Shown: positions 25,124-34,384 of the stretch, in pieces
Layout of the letters: each line of letters starts with the position of its first letter
Numbering within the stretch: position 1 is the stretch's first letter
DNA from: Paeniglutamicibacter sulfureus
Lineage (GTDB): Bacteria; Actinomycetota; Actinomycetes; Actinomycetales; Micrococcaceae
NCBI RefSeq assembly: GCF_030512175.1
Contig: NZ_JAULBL010000001.1
Span: 1,154,510 to 1,218,509 of the forward strand
DNA: 64,000 nucleotides
Direction of reading: 5' to 3'
Notes under the pieces: generated by a model
Told to the model about the DNA's origin: nothing
Databases searched by the model: none
The model's input: the letters and a program-made list of their open reading frames with translations, nothing else
Made by a program: the position numbers and the translations under genes

Positions 25124-26329
25124 GTGAGCCAGCCACATATTCCCCCCACGAAGCTTTTCACCCGGGATTTCCTGCTCGCCGGCGTCGCAAACCTATTCAT
25201 TTCCATGGTCTTCTACCTATTGATGACCTCCATGGCGCTCTACGCGGTGGACAGGTTCCAGGCCTCCGACAGCGCCGCAGGGTTGGCCTCGAGCGTATTT
25301 GTTATCGGCTCGGTCATCGCCCGGCTCTTCGCCGGAAAATTGCTCCGGACCATGGGGCGGAAGCGGCTCGCCATACTCTCACTGGGCCTCTTTGCCCTTG
25401 CCTCCGTGTTCTATATCTTCAGCAGCACGCTGTTTCTCTTGCTGATCGTGCGTCTAGTCCACGGGGTTGCGTTCGGCATGGGCAACACCGCCATCGCCAC
25501 GGCCGTCCAGTCGACCATTCCGCCAGCGCGACGCAGCGAGGGCACAGGCTACTTCGGCCTTTCCACCACCCTTTCCACCGCTGTCGGCCCTTTCCTGGCG
25601 GTCCTGCTTTCAGGCAACGGCAACTACACGGCCGTCTTCGTGTTTTGTACCGCATTCTCGACCGCGGCCCTGCTCTTCACGTTGCTCGTCCGCATGCCCG
25701 AACCGCCGAGGCCGGCCCAAAAACCCCATGCACACGCCCGGCGCGGCAGCTTTATCCGGTCCATCATCAGCCCCGCGGCACTGCCCATTTCCCTGGTGAT
25801 CCTGATCTGCGGCATCGCCTACTCGGGCATCATTTCCTTCCTGGCACCGTTCCTGATTTCCAAGTCCATGGCGGAAGCCGCCAGTTGGTTCTTCATTGTC
25901 TATGCCGTCACCGTGCTGATCTCCCGGCTATTTGCCGGGCGCATCCAAGACCGGCGGGGCGACAACGCCATCATGTATCCCCTGCTACTGGTGTTTGCGC
26001 TGGGCATGGCGGCACTCGCGTTCGACCCGAGCATCCTGACGGTGGCTTCCGCTGCCGCCCTCACGGGTTTCGGCTTCGGCGCATTGATGCCCTGCGCGCA
26101 GGCCATTGCCGTTTCAGCGGTGCCACCCGCGGAACTTGGCGTGGCCACTTCGACATTCTTCCTGATGCTTGATGTCGGGATCGGCTTCGGGCCGGTGGCC
26201 CTCGGCCTGCTGATCCCCCATCTGGGATACACGGGCATGTTCGGGATGCTCACCGTGCTCTCGGTCCTGGGCATCGCCCTGTACTTCCAGGTGCATGGAC
26301 GCCACGCCCGCGGGATGCAGGGAGCCTAG
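25124..26329 (+). CDS. MFS transporter
   Basis: A 401-residue major facilitator protein with 12 hydrophobic segments and a short central loop (MPEPPRPAQKPHAHARRGS). VIGSVIARLFAGKLLRTMGRKR carries the loop 2-3 signature (G-x-x-x-D/N-R-x-G-R-R type), and SRLFAGRIQDRRGDNA is its repeat in the second half. The family is close to drug or sugar-efflux MFS proteins, but the substrate is unknown. GTG 25124 is chosen for the AAGGAGCG just upstream. It converges with the DUF1275 gene with a 4-base overlap. Confidence 0.83.
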   Translation: MSQPHIPPTKLFTRDFLLAGVANLFISMVFYLLMTSMALYAVDRFQASDSAAGLASSVFVIGSVIARLFAGKLLRTMGRKRLAILSLGLFALASVFYIFSSTLFLLLIVRLVHGVAFGMGNTAIATAVQSTIPPARRSEGTGYFGLSTTLSTAVGPFLAVLLSGNGNYTAVFVFCTAFSTAALLFTLLVRMPEPPRPAQKPHAHARRGSFIRSIISPAALPISLVILICGIAYSGIISFLAPFLISKSMAEAASWFFIVYAVTVLISRLFAGRIQDRRGDNAIMYPLLLVFALGMAALAFDPSILTVASAAALTGFGFGALMPCAQAIAVSAVPPAELGVATSTFFLMLDVGIGFGPVALGLLIPHLGYTGMFGMLTVLSVLGIALYFQVHGRHARGMQGA

Positions 26330-26994
26330 GTTCGGTGCCCGAAGCCCATGCCCGGGCTGTCGCGCACGAAGGCCACCGCAGTCCAGGCCACTAGCGCCAG
26401 CGCTGCGCCCCAGAGGATCTGCAGGCCTACGTGCAGGTACAGGAAGGCACCGACAAAGGATCCGAGCGTGATCATGGCCCATAGGGCGCCGTACGGAAGC
26501 CACGCCCACCTGGGACCGCCGATCAGTGACGCGGCAAGATGCTGCCCCATCTTCACCAGGGCACCGGTCATGTACGTCAATCCCACGCTTACTTCGCCGC
26601 GGCGCGTATAGGTCGCGTTGATTGCCCCCATGGACATGGCCATCAAGATGGCGGTCAAGACCCCACCAGCCGACCCCAGGGTGGTGAATGCCGAAGCCGA
26701 CAAGAAGGCCGAGGACACCGAGAGCACGGCCCCGCGCCTGTGGACCGAGGGAACCTGGCTGGCCAGGGTCGCCGCGGCCACGCCCAGCACGAAGCCGAGC
26801 ACCAGCCCGATGGCCAGCGCCCACTCCAAAAAGTTGCCTTCTGCCAGTCCCGCACTTGAACGGGTCGAGTTCCCGCTCATGAACGAGACAAAGTATCCGC
26901 CAAAGTGAATGAACGCCACGCCATCGACGAAACCTGCAATTGCAGTTAGTCCACTGGCATACGCGATCCCCCGCCAACCCAACGACCGCGCCAC
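26326..26994 (-). CDS. YoaK/DUF1275 membrane protein
   Basis: A 222-residue protein with six hydrophobic segments. GLTAIAGFVDGVAFIHFGGYFVSFMSGNSTR is the family signature (DUF1275, YoaK): an early Asp and a conserved S-G-N in the second helix. The function of the family is unsettled. It ends against the convergent MFS gene. Confidence 0.85.
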   Translation of the reverse strand: MARSLGWRGIAYASGLTAIAGFVDGVAFIHFGGYFVSFMSGNSTRSSAGLAEGNFLEWALAIGLVLGFVLGVAAATLASQVPSVHRRGAVLSVSSAFLSASAFTTLGSAGGVLTAILMAMSMGAINATYTRRGEVSVGLTYMTGALVKMGQHLAASLIGGPRWAWLPYGALWAMITLGSFVGAFLYLHVGLQILWGAALALVAWTAVAFVRDSPGMGFGHRT

Positions 26995-27279
26995 GTGTTT
27001 TCTCCTTCATCCGTCCCAGACCCGAAGCAGCGCTCCGCCCTGCGGCCCCGTCACGGTCGTTGGTACCGGCCGGCATCCACAACGGCATCGGGCTCCTGCC
27101 CAGTCTAGTGATCCAACCGAAGTGCACCGTTCGGTCCCACGCGGGCGATGCCCCGGGTATCCCTTCACGGCGCCCAAAACCGGCTCCGCACCTCAGGTGA
27201 TCCGTGCCACGGGATCATGGTGGATCTGGGCCATCGACTTACCATTGAATGTCCCCTTTCCTACCAAAGGTTTGTTTTC
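26995..27279. other. intergenic region
   Basis: This is 285 bases between a leftward and a rightward gene, so two promoters are expected here. No convincing -35/-10 pair or hairpin was identified, and no gene is supported. Confidence 0.4.
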
Positions 27280-28701
27280 GTGCCCCAATTTGCCCAGGCG
27301 CTTGCCCGCGGACTCAATGTCCGCCACGTCCGGTTCATGGCCCTCGGTTCGGCCATCGGAACCGGTCTGTTCTACGGTTCCGCATCCGCCATCCAGGCCG
27401 CCGGACCGGCGGTCCTGCTGGCCTACATGATCGGCGGCGCGGCCGTCTTCATGGTGATGCGTGCGCTGGGCGAGATGGCGGTACGCCACCCCGTCTCCGG
27501 TTCGTTCGGCCAGTACGCTTCCAAGTACCTTGGCCCGTTCGCCGGATTCATCACGGGCTGGACGTTTGCCTTCGAGATGGCCATCGTGGCCATTGCCGAC
27601 GTCACTGCCTTCGGCATCTACATGGGCTTCTGGTTCCCGGATGTCCCACGCTGGATCTGGATCCTGGCCGTGGTCTTCTTCATTGCCGCGTTGAACATGA
27701 TGAAGGTCAAGGTCTTCGGCGAGACGGAGTTCTGGCTTTCGCTGATCAAGGTCTCTGCCATCATCGCCATGATTGCCGGCGGCGTCCTCATCGTGCTCTT
27801 CGGCTTCGGACTGCCCGCCGAGGCAAACCCGGGCATCGGCACGCTGTTGGCCGCCGGAGGGTTCTTCCCCAACGGATTCTGGGGCCTGCTGGCCTCATTC
27901 TCGATCGTGATGTTTGCCTTTGGCGGCATCGAGACCATCGGCATCACCGCCGGTGAGGCAGAGAACCCCAAGTCAGTGGTGCCCAAGGCGATCAACACCG
28001 TTCCGGTGCGCATCCTGCTGTTCTACGTTTGCACCCTGGGCATCCTGATGATGATCTACCCGTGGAACCAGATCGGTTCCGAAGGCAGCCCGTTCGTGCA
28101 GATCTTCGACAACCTGGGCATCCCCGCGGCCGCACACATCCTCAACGCCGTGGTCATCACCGCCGCGATCTCCGCGATCAACTCCGACATCTTCGGCGCC
28201 GGACGGATGATGTTCGGGCTGGCCCAACAGGGCCATGCCCCGGCTTCCTTCGCCAAGATCTCCCGCAACGGGGTGCCGTGGATGACGGTCCTGACCATGG
28301 GCATCGTGCTTCTGGCCGGCGTGGTGCTCAACGCGGTGTTGCCCGAGTCGCTGTTCCTGATCATTGCCTCCATCGCCACGTTCGCCACGGTCTTCGTGTG
28401 GGTCATGATCCTGCTCTCGCACATCTCCATGAAGCGAACCATTGCGCGGGAGAACCTCCCGGCGTCCGAGTTCCCTTCGCCTTGGTGGCCTGCGGCATCC
28501 TATGCGGCTCTTGCCTTCATGGCCTTTGTAATCGTGCTGCTGGGCATCATCCCCGCAACCCGCGTTGCCATGGTGGTCGGCCTCGTGTGGATCGTGCTCT
28601 TGTTTGTTGCCTACAAGGTCTGGGTCCGCGGCAAGGGGCACGAGCGCGCCGAGCTGGTCGACGAGACCGGGCGCGAATACGTGCCGGTCGATTCGCACTA
28701 G
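27280..28701 (+). CDS. amino acid permease (AAT family)
   Basis: An APC-superfamily amino-acid:proton symporter of 473 residues with 12 hydrophobic segments. [30 protein letters not shown] is the substrate-binding TM1 region. [12 protein letters not shown] and [17 protein letters not shown] are further family signatures. Overall it resembles the ProY/GabP/histidine-permease branch; the substrate cannot be fixed. GTG 27280, with AAAGG ten bases upstream, gives the usual short N-terminus ([19 protein letters not shown]). A strong terminator follows at 28738. Confidence 0.85.
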   Translation: MPQFAQALARGLNVRHVRFMALGSAIGTGLFYGSASAIQAAGPAVLLAYMIGGAAVFMVMRALGEMAVRHPVSGSFGQYASKYLGPFAGFITGWTFAFEMAIVAIADVTAFGIYMGFWFPDVPRWIWILAVVFFIAALNMMKVKVFGETEFWLSLIKVSAIIAMIAGGVLIVLFGFGLPAEANPGIGTLLAAGGFFPNGFWGLLASFSIVMFAFGGIETIGITAGEAENPKSVVPKAINTVPVRILLFYVCTLGILMMIYPWNQIGSEGSPFVQIFDNLGIPAAAHILNAVVITAAISAINSDIFGAGRMMFGLAQQGHAPASFAKISRNGVPWMTVLTMGIVLLAGVVLNAVLPESLFLIIASIATFATVFVWVMILLSHISMKRTIARENLPASEFPSPWWPAASYAALAFMAFVIVLLGIIPATRVAMVVGLVWIVLLFVAYKVWVRGKGHERAELVDETGREYVPVDSH

Positions 28702-28737
28702 CAAGTCCTCCCAACCCCCAACTTTCCCATCGTCACG

Positions 28738-28772
28738 AAGCCGAGCCGCTTGCACAGCGGCTCGGCTTTCCG
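28738..28772 (+). terminator. rho-independent terminator
   Basis: A 13-bp stem AAGCCGAGCCGCT / AGCGGCTCGGCTT with a TGCAC loop, then TTCC. It closes the permease transcript before the DsbA-like gene. Confidence 0.85.
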
Positions 28773-28851
28773 CGTACCGTTGCCGGAAAGATCACGCCAG
28801 CACCCGCAGCGTGCGGGGAATACGCGCCCTGGACCCGCTGTTGCCCAAGGT

Positions 28852-29574
28852 ATGACTGAAACCCGCTTGAGCGTTGACATTTTTTCCGACATTGCCTGCC
28901 CGTGGTGCTTCATTGGCAAGCGCCGCTTCGAAACCGCCTTGGCGGCCCTCCCCTTTGGCGAGAAGGTCGACGTAAAGTGGCATGCGTTCCAGTTGGACCC
29001 CTCGTTGCCCGACCACTTTGAGGGAAGCGAACTGGACTACCTCACCCAGGCCAAGGGCATGCCCGCCGAGCAGGTGGCCGGAATGCTCGAGCACGTCACC
29101 ACCCAGGCCGCCGGCGAGGGCCTGAAGTACGATTTCGATGCCCTGCACGTCGCCAACTCGTTCACCGCGCTGCGCTTGCTGGCGCTGGCCAAGGAACGCG
29201 GCCTCGGCAACGAAATGAAGGAAGCACTGCTCTCTGCGCACTTCGAGCAAGGTGTGGATACCGGCAGCAATGAAGCTCTGCAGGGCATCGCCGACTCCGT
29301 TGGCCTGGACCCGGCGGAAACCGCCGAGGTGCTCGCAAGCGACAAGTATTCCGATGCGGTGCGGGCCGACGGCGTACGTGCCCGCGAGCTGGGCGTCAGC
29401 GGCGTGCCGTTCTTCGTCCTGGACAACAAATACGGCATCTCCGGCGCCCAGCCCTCGGAGGTCTTTGAGCAGGCACTGAGCCAGGTCTGGAAAGAAATCG
29501 GCGGCGAGAACCTGCAGATGATCGGTACCACGGGGCAAGACGGCGCGGTTTGCGGGCCCGAGGGCTGCAACTAG
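28852..29574 (+). CDS. DsbA-family oxidoreductase, FrnE-like
   Basis: A cytosolic thioredoxin-fold protein of 240 residues without a signal peptide. VDIFSDIACPWCFIGKRRFE holds the CPWC redox motif (residues 18-21). GVSGVPFFVLDNKYGISGAQP has the cis-proline and the FrnE-type G-A-Q motif, and a second cysteine pair closes the protein (CGPEGC). FrnE proteins are thiol-disulfide oxidoreductases. ATG 28852 is chosen; upstream in-frame codons lie within the terminator region. The terminator for this gene lies inside the convergent LytR_C gene. Confidence 0.88.
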   Translation: MTETRLSVDIFSDIACPWCFIGKRRFETALAALPFGEKVDVKWHAFQLDPSLPDHFEGSELDYLTQAKGMPAEQVAGMLEHVTTQAAGEGLKYDFDALHVANSFTALRLLALAKERGLGNEMKEALLSAHFEQGVDTGSNEALQGIADSVGLDPAETAEVLASDKYSDAVRADGVRARELGVSGVPFFVLDNKYGISGAQPSEVFEQALSQVWKEIGGENLQMIGTTGQDGAVCGPEGCN

Positions 29575-29577
29575 GGG

Positions 29578-30273
29578 CTAGTCGCCCTTGCTCTGTGTCG
29601 ACGGTTCCGGCTTGGCCGGGGCCGTCGACTTTTTTACATCGGCCTTCGGTTTCGGCGGCGTGCAACCAAGCTTGCCGGCCTTCTTGTTGACGGATTTCTC
29701 CTTGACCAGGTCCTTGTACTTGGTACCGATGACCACGTCCACGGTTTTCCCGGGACGCTTCGCGTCGTAGACATAGGTCAGGCCCTTGATGTGCCGCTGT
29801 ACCGTCATGGCCTCGGCATAACCATCGGGCCCGGACCTCACCGCACCGACGACCTGGACGTTGGACAGCTGGGCGTTCCCCACCTCCCCCACAGTGAATC
29901 CGCGCTTCTTCAACTTGGTCGCGGTGGCCCCTGCCAGGCCGTAGATCTGGGTTGCGTTCAGCACGTTGACCTTCATCTTGGCAGGGTCGACGTAGCTGAA
30001 TTGCTTGGTGGGGCATGCTTCGTTCACTGATGCGGGAGCCTCGGCTGCCGGTTTGGGTTCGAGCGCATCGATGACCAGGGTGCGCGTATTGACCATGTAG
30101 GCCAGGACCAGGGCGGCGGCAAGCAGCAGGACCACAAGCACCAAGATGACGCCGTGGCGGATGTGTCGGCGGCGCTTGATCCGGCTATCGGTGGTGAACT
30201 GGGGGCTTCCCAGCTCGTCCTCGGAGATGATGTGGTGGCCGTGCCAATCATTCGGATCCGTGTTGCGTGCCAA
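29578..30273 (-). CDS. LytR_C-domain membrane protein
   Basis: A 231-residue protein: a cytosolic basic N-terminus, one membrane helix (residues about 42-63, GVILVLVVLLLAAALVLAYM) and an outside LytR C-terminal domain with VNVLNATQIYGLAGATATKLKKRGF and GPDGYAEAMTVQRHI. The tail is rich in Lys, Pro and Ser. LytR_C domains accompany cell-wall glycopolymer ligases, but this stand-alone form has no known enzymatic function. It lies 8 bases behind the small conserved gene 30282-30581, probably as one transcript. Confidence 0.85.
   Translation of the reverse strand: MARNTDPNDWHGHHIISEDELGSPQFTTDSRIKRRRHIRHGVILVLVVLLLAAALVLAYMVNTRTLVIDALEPKPAAEAPASVNEACPTKQFSYVDPAKMKVNVLNATQIYGLAGATATKLKKRGFTVGEVGNAQLSNVQVVGAVRSGPDGYAEAMTVQRHIKGLTYVYDAKRPGKTVDVVIGTKYKDLVKEKSVNKKAGKLGCTPPKPKADVKKSTAPAKPEPSTQSKGD
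29597..29635 (+). terminator. terminator for the DsbA-like gene
   Basis: GTCGACGG..CCGTCGAC stem with an inner CCGGC/GCCGG stem, followed by TTTTTT on the plus strand. It overlaps the 3' coding end of the convergent LytR_C gene. Confidence 0.75.
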
Positions 30274-30281
30274 TCTGTTGC

Positions 30282-30581
30282 CTAGTCTTCCAGCACGAGC
30301 ACGCGGGCGTGCAGTATCGAACGCTGGTGCAGGGCGGTGCGGACTGCCCGGTGCAACCCGTCTTCAAGATAGCGGGTACCTTTCCATTGCACGACGTGCG
30401 GGAACAAGTCGCCGAAGAACGTGGAGTCCTCGGCGAGCAGCGCGGCAAGGTCCAGGGTGCTCTTGGTGGTCACCAGCTCATCCAAGCGAACCTGCATGGG
30501 CGCGACGGAGGCCCAGTCCTTGGGGGTCACGTAGCCGTGTTCCGGGTATGGGCGCGAATCGCCGACAGATTTGAAGATCAC
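30282..30581 (-). CDS. small conserved actinobacterial protein
   Basis: A 99-residue soluble protein: SRPYPEHGYVTPKDWASVAP, QVRLDELVTTKSTLDLAALL, FFGDLFPHVVQWKGTRYLE and a hydrophobic end (ILHARVLVLED). I recognise it as a protein conserved across actinobacteria next to LytR_C genes. Databases often label it a VapB-type antitoxin, but no toxin partner is present and the label should be treated with caution. It is probably cotranscribed with the LytR_C gene. Confidence 0.8.
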   Translation of the reverse strand: MIFKSVGDSRPYPEHGYVTPKDWASVAPMQVRLDELVTTKSTLDLAALLAEDSTFFGDLFPHVVQWKGTRYLEDGLHRAVRTALHQRSILHARVLVLED

Positions 30582-30761
30582 TTGACCAGCTTAGGAAACT
30601 TCTGACGCCTATTGGGGCGATTGGCAGATTTTTGTGCGAGTCGTCCTTCGGCTACGCGACTTCGGGGTCCGCGTCAAGGGCTACGACTCATGGATTCACA
30701 GTACGGAACGTGAAGTAACTTCCGCTGTCACAAACCGGTCTCGCGGGTGCATTCTTGAACC

Positions 30762-31787
30762 ATGAGTACAGTTCTCACCACCGTTCCGGTCCTTGACATG
30801 TCTACCGCACGTCGCGCCGATGGCACTTTTGATGAAGACTTCATTACGGCATTGCGCGATGCAGCCCACCGCGTGGGCTTCTTCCAGATCACCGGCTTTG
30901 GCGCCGGTCCGGGAACAACGCAGAACTTGCTCAAGACCCTGGCCGACTTCTTCGCCCTGCCCGTTGAGCAGAAGCTAAAGCTGGACAATCGCACCTCGGC
31001 ACAGTTCCGCGGTTACACCCGGCTTGGGGCCGAAATCACCCGCGGGCGTGCAGACTCGCGCGAACAGATTGACTACGGACCCGAACGCGAGGTCCTTTCC
31101 GATGTCCCGTCCGACGCCCCCTACCTGAACCTGCAGGGGCCGAACCAGTGGCCGGAGAATTTCCCGCAACTTGAATCGGCCGCCATGGACTGGGCGCAGC
31201 TGATGAACAAGGTGGGTGCCGAACTGCTCTCGGCCCTGGCCGTGGGCCTGGGATTGCCGGAGGAGTACTTCGACGAGCCGTTCGCCGAGAGTCCCGCGTG
31301 GATGGGCAAGCTGGTGCACTACGTCAGTGGCGACATTGTTCCCGAGGCGGGCACCCAGGGCGTTGGCGCGCACGCCGACTATGGTTTCATCACCCTGCTG
31401 CTGCAAGATGCGGTCGGAGGTCTGGAAGTAAAGCCCTACGGCCAGGACGAATGGATCTCAGTGGAGCCGATCGAAGGCGCCCTCGTGGTCAACATCGGAG
31501 AAATGCTCGAGGTCGCCACCAACGGCTACCTGATGGCCACGATTCACCGTGTCATCGCCCCGCCGGCCGGTGTGGACCGCTACTCGGTCCCCTTCTTCTA
31601 CTCGCCGCGCCTGGATTCGGTCATCAGCACCGTGCCGCTCCCGGAGAAGCTTGCCGCCGATGCCCGCGGAGTCTCCGACGATCCGCACAACCCCATGTTG
31701 GCTTCCTATGGCGCCAACGTTCTCAAGGGTTGGCTCCGCGCCCACCCGCAAACGGCCAAGGCGCATTACCCCCACCTGGTGAAGTAG
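30762..31787 (+). CDS. 2-oxoglutarate/Fe(II) dioxygenase, isopenicillin-N-synthase-like
   Basis: A cytosolic non-heme iron oxygenase of 341 residues. The N-terminal DIOX_N part (VPVLDMSTAR, RVGFFQITGFG) is followed by the double-stranded beta-helix core. The iron ligands are visible as GVGAHADYGFITLLLQD (His, Asp) and ATIHRVIAPP (distal His). RYSVPFFYSP is the R-x-S cosubstrate motif, which suggests use of 2-oxoglutarate. The substrate is unknown. A terminator follows directly. Confidence 0.88.
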   Translation: MSTVLTTVPVLDMSTARRADGTFDEDFITALRDAAHRVGFFQITGFGAGPGTTQNLLKTLADFFALPVEQKLKLDNRTSAQFRGYTRLGAEITRGRADSREQIDYGPEREVLSDVPSDAPYLNLQGPNQWPENFPQLESAAMDWAQLMNKVGAELLSALAVGLGLPEEYFDEPFAESPAWMGKLVHYVSGDIVPEAGTQGVGAHADYGFITLLLQDAVGGLEVKPYGQDEWISVEPIEGALVVNIGEMLEVATNGYLMATIHRVIAPPAGVDRYSVPFFYSPRLDSVISTVPLPEKLAADARGVSDDPHNPMLASYGANVLKGWLRAHPQTAKAHYPHLVK

Positions 31788-31796
31788 CGCAAGCGC

Positions 31797-31851
31797 CGAC
31801 GGGGCAGGGTGGAGTTGGTCCGAAACGGTCCGAATTCACCCCGCCCCGTCG
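31797..31851 (+). terminator. terminator after the dioxygenase gene
   Basis: Long imperfect hairpin: CGACGGGGC at the base paired with GCCCCGTCG, inner TGGTCCG/CGGTCCG-type pairing around AAA. T-run weak (GTCAT). Confidence 0.65.
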
Positions 31852-31888
31852 TCATATCGGTGCTGATCAGGCAATCAGTCACTAAGCT

Positions 31889-33664
31889 ATGTCCATGAGC
31901 GCCGCACGAACGGGCCGCCAGCGCCATGGAGGCATTTGGCTGTCGTCGTTATTCCCCCGGATCATCACCAAGGGCGTGCCGTTTTCCCAGTTGCCTGTGC
32001 GCCGCAAGGTCGGGTGGTCGCAGGCCCCCATGCTCATTGCAGTGGTCACCGCTTGCTTCTTAGCGCTCATCACTTCCCCGACGGAGATCTTCGGGGATGG
32101 GCACTTTGTTGCGGGTGTGCTGCTGACGCTGCTTAACAGCGTCTTGGCGTGGACCATCCCGTGGAAGTCCATCGGTCCGGAACCGACCTATCTGGCCATT
32201 CCGGCGCTGGGGCTGGTCTCGGCAGCCTTGATGGCAACTGGCGCCTACCCGTGGCTCAACGGGGTGTCCCTGCTGATTGCCTTCCCGATCTTCTGGTTTG
32301 CTTGGTCGGGATTTGTCCCGCGTTTGACGCTCATGCTCTCGTTCCTGGTTCCGCTGACGACGACCTTGCTGCAATTGTGGAACTCGGGCACCCCCTTCTC
32401 CCTGGAAACCATGGCCAAGCCGATGTTGATCCCGCTGACCATCCTCGCGCTGGCCACCACCACCGTCATTGTCGAACACAACTCCGCGCTGGCGGAACGA
32501 CAATTGCGCGCCACCCTGGCCACGAGCCGGCGTCAGACCCGACTGCTCAATGCGGTACTCAATGCCGCCAACGTCGGCGTTGTCGTAGTTGACCGCGATG
32601 GCCACGACCTGTTCATGAACGATGTCCAGCGCTTCCAGCATCGGCACGCCACTCCGCCTGGCAATCCCGACCCCGACGAGTCGCAGCTTTTGGTGCGCGC
32701 CGTGTCCAGCGCCTACGAGCCCGTCCCGGAACTCTTGGACCCCAAGGACCGTCCCGTCATTCGATCCATCCGCCAGGAAGAATTCACTGACGAGCTCTTT
32801 GCGCTTGGCCCGCTAAACGACGCCATGTACCTCTCGACCTCGGCCCGTTCCTTCTTTAACGAAGACGGAGAGTACGACGGCGCGGTGACCATGTTCAAGA
32901 ACATCACCCCGCTCATCGAGGCTTCAAAGACCCGGGACCGCTTCCTCGCCAACGTGAGCCATGAACTGCGCACCCCGCTGACCTCCATCCTCGGCTACCT
33001 GGAATTGCTCGAGGACGATCATCGGCTCACCGACGACCAGCGGCAATCCGTCGATGTCCTGTCCCGAAATTCCGAGCGTATGCTGCACATGGTCAACGAC
33101 CTGCTTACCGCGGCAGCTGGCCAGCACCAGGTCAATATCGGCACCATTGACCTCGGTGCGGTGATCCACGGACAAATCGAATCCATGCGCCCGCGTGCCG
33201 CGGCGGAAGGCCTCGAACTGGTCGAGGGGAATCTTTGCCATGAGCCCGTGTTGGGCGATGCGCTGCGATTGGGCCAGGTGGTGGACAACCTAGTCTCCAA
33301 CGCCATCAAATATTCCGGGGCAGGAGGAACGGTTACCGTTGACATGAACTGCAACAGCAAGGAAATTTCTCTGCGGGTTGCCGACACCGGACGTGGCATG
33401 GCCGCCGAGGACTTGAAGAAACTCTTCACCCGGTTCTTCCGCACCGACGGGGCACGGCGCTCCGGGCTTCCAGGGGTGGGTCTCGGGCTGGCGATCAGCA
33501 ACGAGCTTGTCATGGCCCATGGCGGGCGGATCTCGGCAGAGAGCGAGCTGGGGAAGGGTACAACGATGACAGTCGTGCTGCCTCGCAAGGATGCGGACGG
33601 CAATTCGGCCTCCTCGACCCGCAGGATAGGATTCCCGACGATGCATCCGGAATCGCGGCACTGA
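31889..33664 (+). CDS. PAS-type sensor histidine kinase
   Basis: A 591-residue membrane kinase. About six hydrophobic segments occupy residues 40-200, a PAS-like region spans about 215-345 (VGVVVVDRDGHDLFMNDVQR), and then come HisKA with a canonical H-box FLANVSHELRTPLTSILGYL (about 350) and HATPase with DNLVSNAIKYSG, VADTGRGM and GVGLGLAISNELVMAHGG. All catalytic boxes are intact. The cognate regulator is probably the OmpR-type gene at 34381-35157, which lies on the opposite strand with an Hpt-like gene between. That pairing is inference. Confidence 0.88.
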   Translation: MSMSAARTGRQRHGGIWLSSLFPRIITKGVPFSQLPVRRKVGWSQAPMLIAVVTACFLALITSPTEIFGDGHFVAGVLLTLLNSVLAWTIPWKSIGPEPTYLAIPALGLVSAALMATGAYPWLNGVSLLIAFPIFWFAWSGFVPRLTLMLSFLVPLTTTLLQLWNSGTPFSLETMAKPMLIPLTILALATTTVIVEHNSALAERQLRATLATSRRQTRLLNAVLNAANVGVVVVDRDGHDLFMNDVQRFQHRHATPPGNPDPDESQLLVRAVSSAYEPVPELLDPKDRPVIRSIRQEEFTDELFALGPLNDAMYLSTSARSFFNEDGEYDGAVTMFKNITPLIEASKTRDRFLANVSHELRTPLTSILGYLELLEDDHRLTDDQRQSVDVLSRNSERMLHMVNDLLTAAAGQHQVNIGTIDLGAVIHGQIESMRPRAAAEGLELVEGNLCHEPVLGDALRLGQVVDNLVSNAIKYSGAGGTVTVDMNCNSKEISLRVADTGRGMAAEDLKKLFTRFFRTDGARRSGLPGVGLGLAISNELVMAHGGRISAESELGKGTTMTVVLPRKDADGNSASSTRRIGFPTMHPESRH

Positions 33665-33680
33665 TCCGGTGTATTAACGC

Positions 33681-33724
33681 CAAAGTGTGGGTTCTCGACG
33701 CGCCGGAAACCCACACTTTGTCTG
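33681..33724 (+). terminator. terminator after the PAS histidine kinase
   Basis: Perfect 13-bp stem CAAAGTGTGGGTT / AACCCACACTTTG with a 14-base loop, then TCTGG. Confidence 0.8.
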
Positions 33725-33985
33725 GTTCGTCATGTCCACTCACGCCCCCATGAAGCGAGTGAAGAACCCTGTCCTGTACCGGGGAATCGAAAACTTCCCC
33801 GTTGTCGGCGGAACTGGTGGACCAAACCACCGCCTACCAAGGACTATTCCTTGTCGACATCAAGTTTCCACTCAATCGGCAACAATTTTGACGCACAGTA
33901 TGCTCAAGATTCAGGGGCATACCTTGAGGTTGCCTTGAGCATATTTGGGGTCGGATCGTGAGCTTCACCCATCATGATAGGGAAC
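33725..33985. promoter_or_regulatory. upstream region of the Hpt-like gene
   Basis: No gene is supported. At 33900-33942 the 9-base arms ATGCTCAAG and CTTGAGCAT form an inverted repeat around a 25-base spacer that itself holds ACCTTGAGGT. This could be paired regulator sites or a leader hairpin. Confidence 0.4.
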
Positions 33986-34384
33986 ATGGAGTTGCAGCCA
34001 ATTTCCCCGGACGCCGTCGTGTGCGCGCAGACCCTGGGAAAACTGTGCGCCGAGCTCGGCCCGGAGTCGGTCAACGAGTTCATCTCCCAGTTCAGGTCGC
34101 TGTGGCCCACACGAATCGGTCGACTGAATAAGGCGATCGCGGACAATGACCGCGCCGCCGGCGAGGATTCGGCGCTATCCCTGAAATCGGCGGCGACCAT
34201 GGTCGGGGCGCACGACCTGGCCACGCTGGCAGTCCAGCTGCAGGCGGCCTTCCGTACGGACAACCAGGCTCTGCAGGGCTCTCTCGTGGGCCGCATCGAG
34301 GGAGCCGGCAATGCCATCTTGGCCGAGTTGACCAAGCCAGGCTTCCCCGAGCATGCCTTGGATATGTACCGCCAGTCCGCCTAG
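33986..34384 (+). CDS. Hpt-like protein lacking the phospho-histidine
   Basis: A 132-residue helical protein with the architecture of histidine phosphotransfer domains. The motif that should read A-H-S-L-K-S/G-S reads SALSLKSAATMVGAHDLATL (residues about 59-78), so the phospho-accepting His is Leu (codon CTA) while the following L-K-S and GA are kept. It therefore cannot relay phosphate in the standard way and may be a binding-only or inhibitory partner. ATG 33986 with AGGGAAC is preferred over ATG 33974. It converges on the OmpR-type regulator with a 4-base overlap. Confidence 0.7.
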   Translation: MELQPISPDAVVCAQTLGKLCAELGPESVNEFISQFRSLWPTRIGRLNKAIADNDRAAGEDSALSLKSAATMVGAHDLATLAVQLQAAFRTDNQALQGSLVGRIEGAGNAILAELTKPGFPEHALDMYRQSA

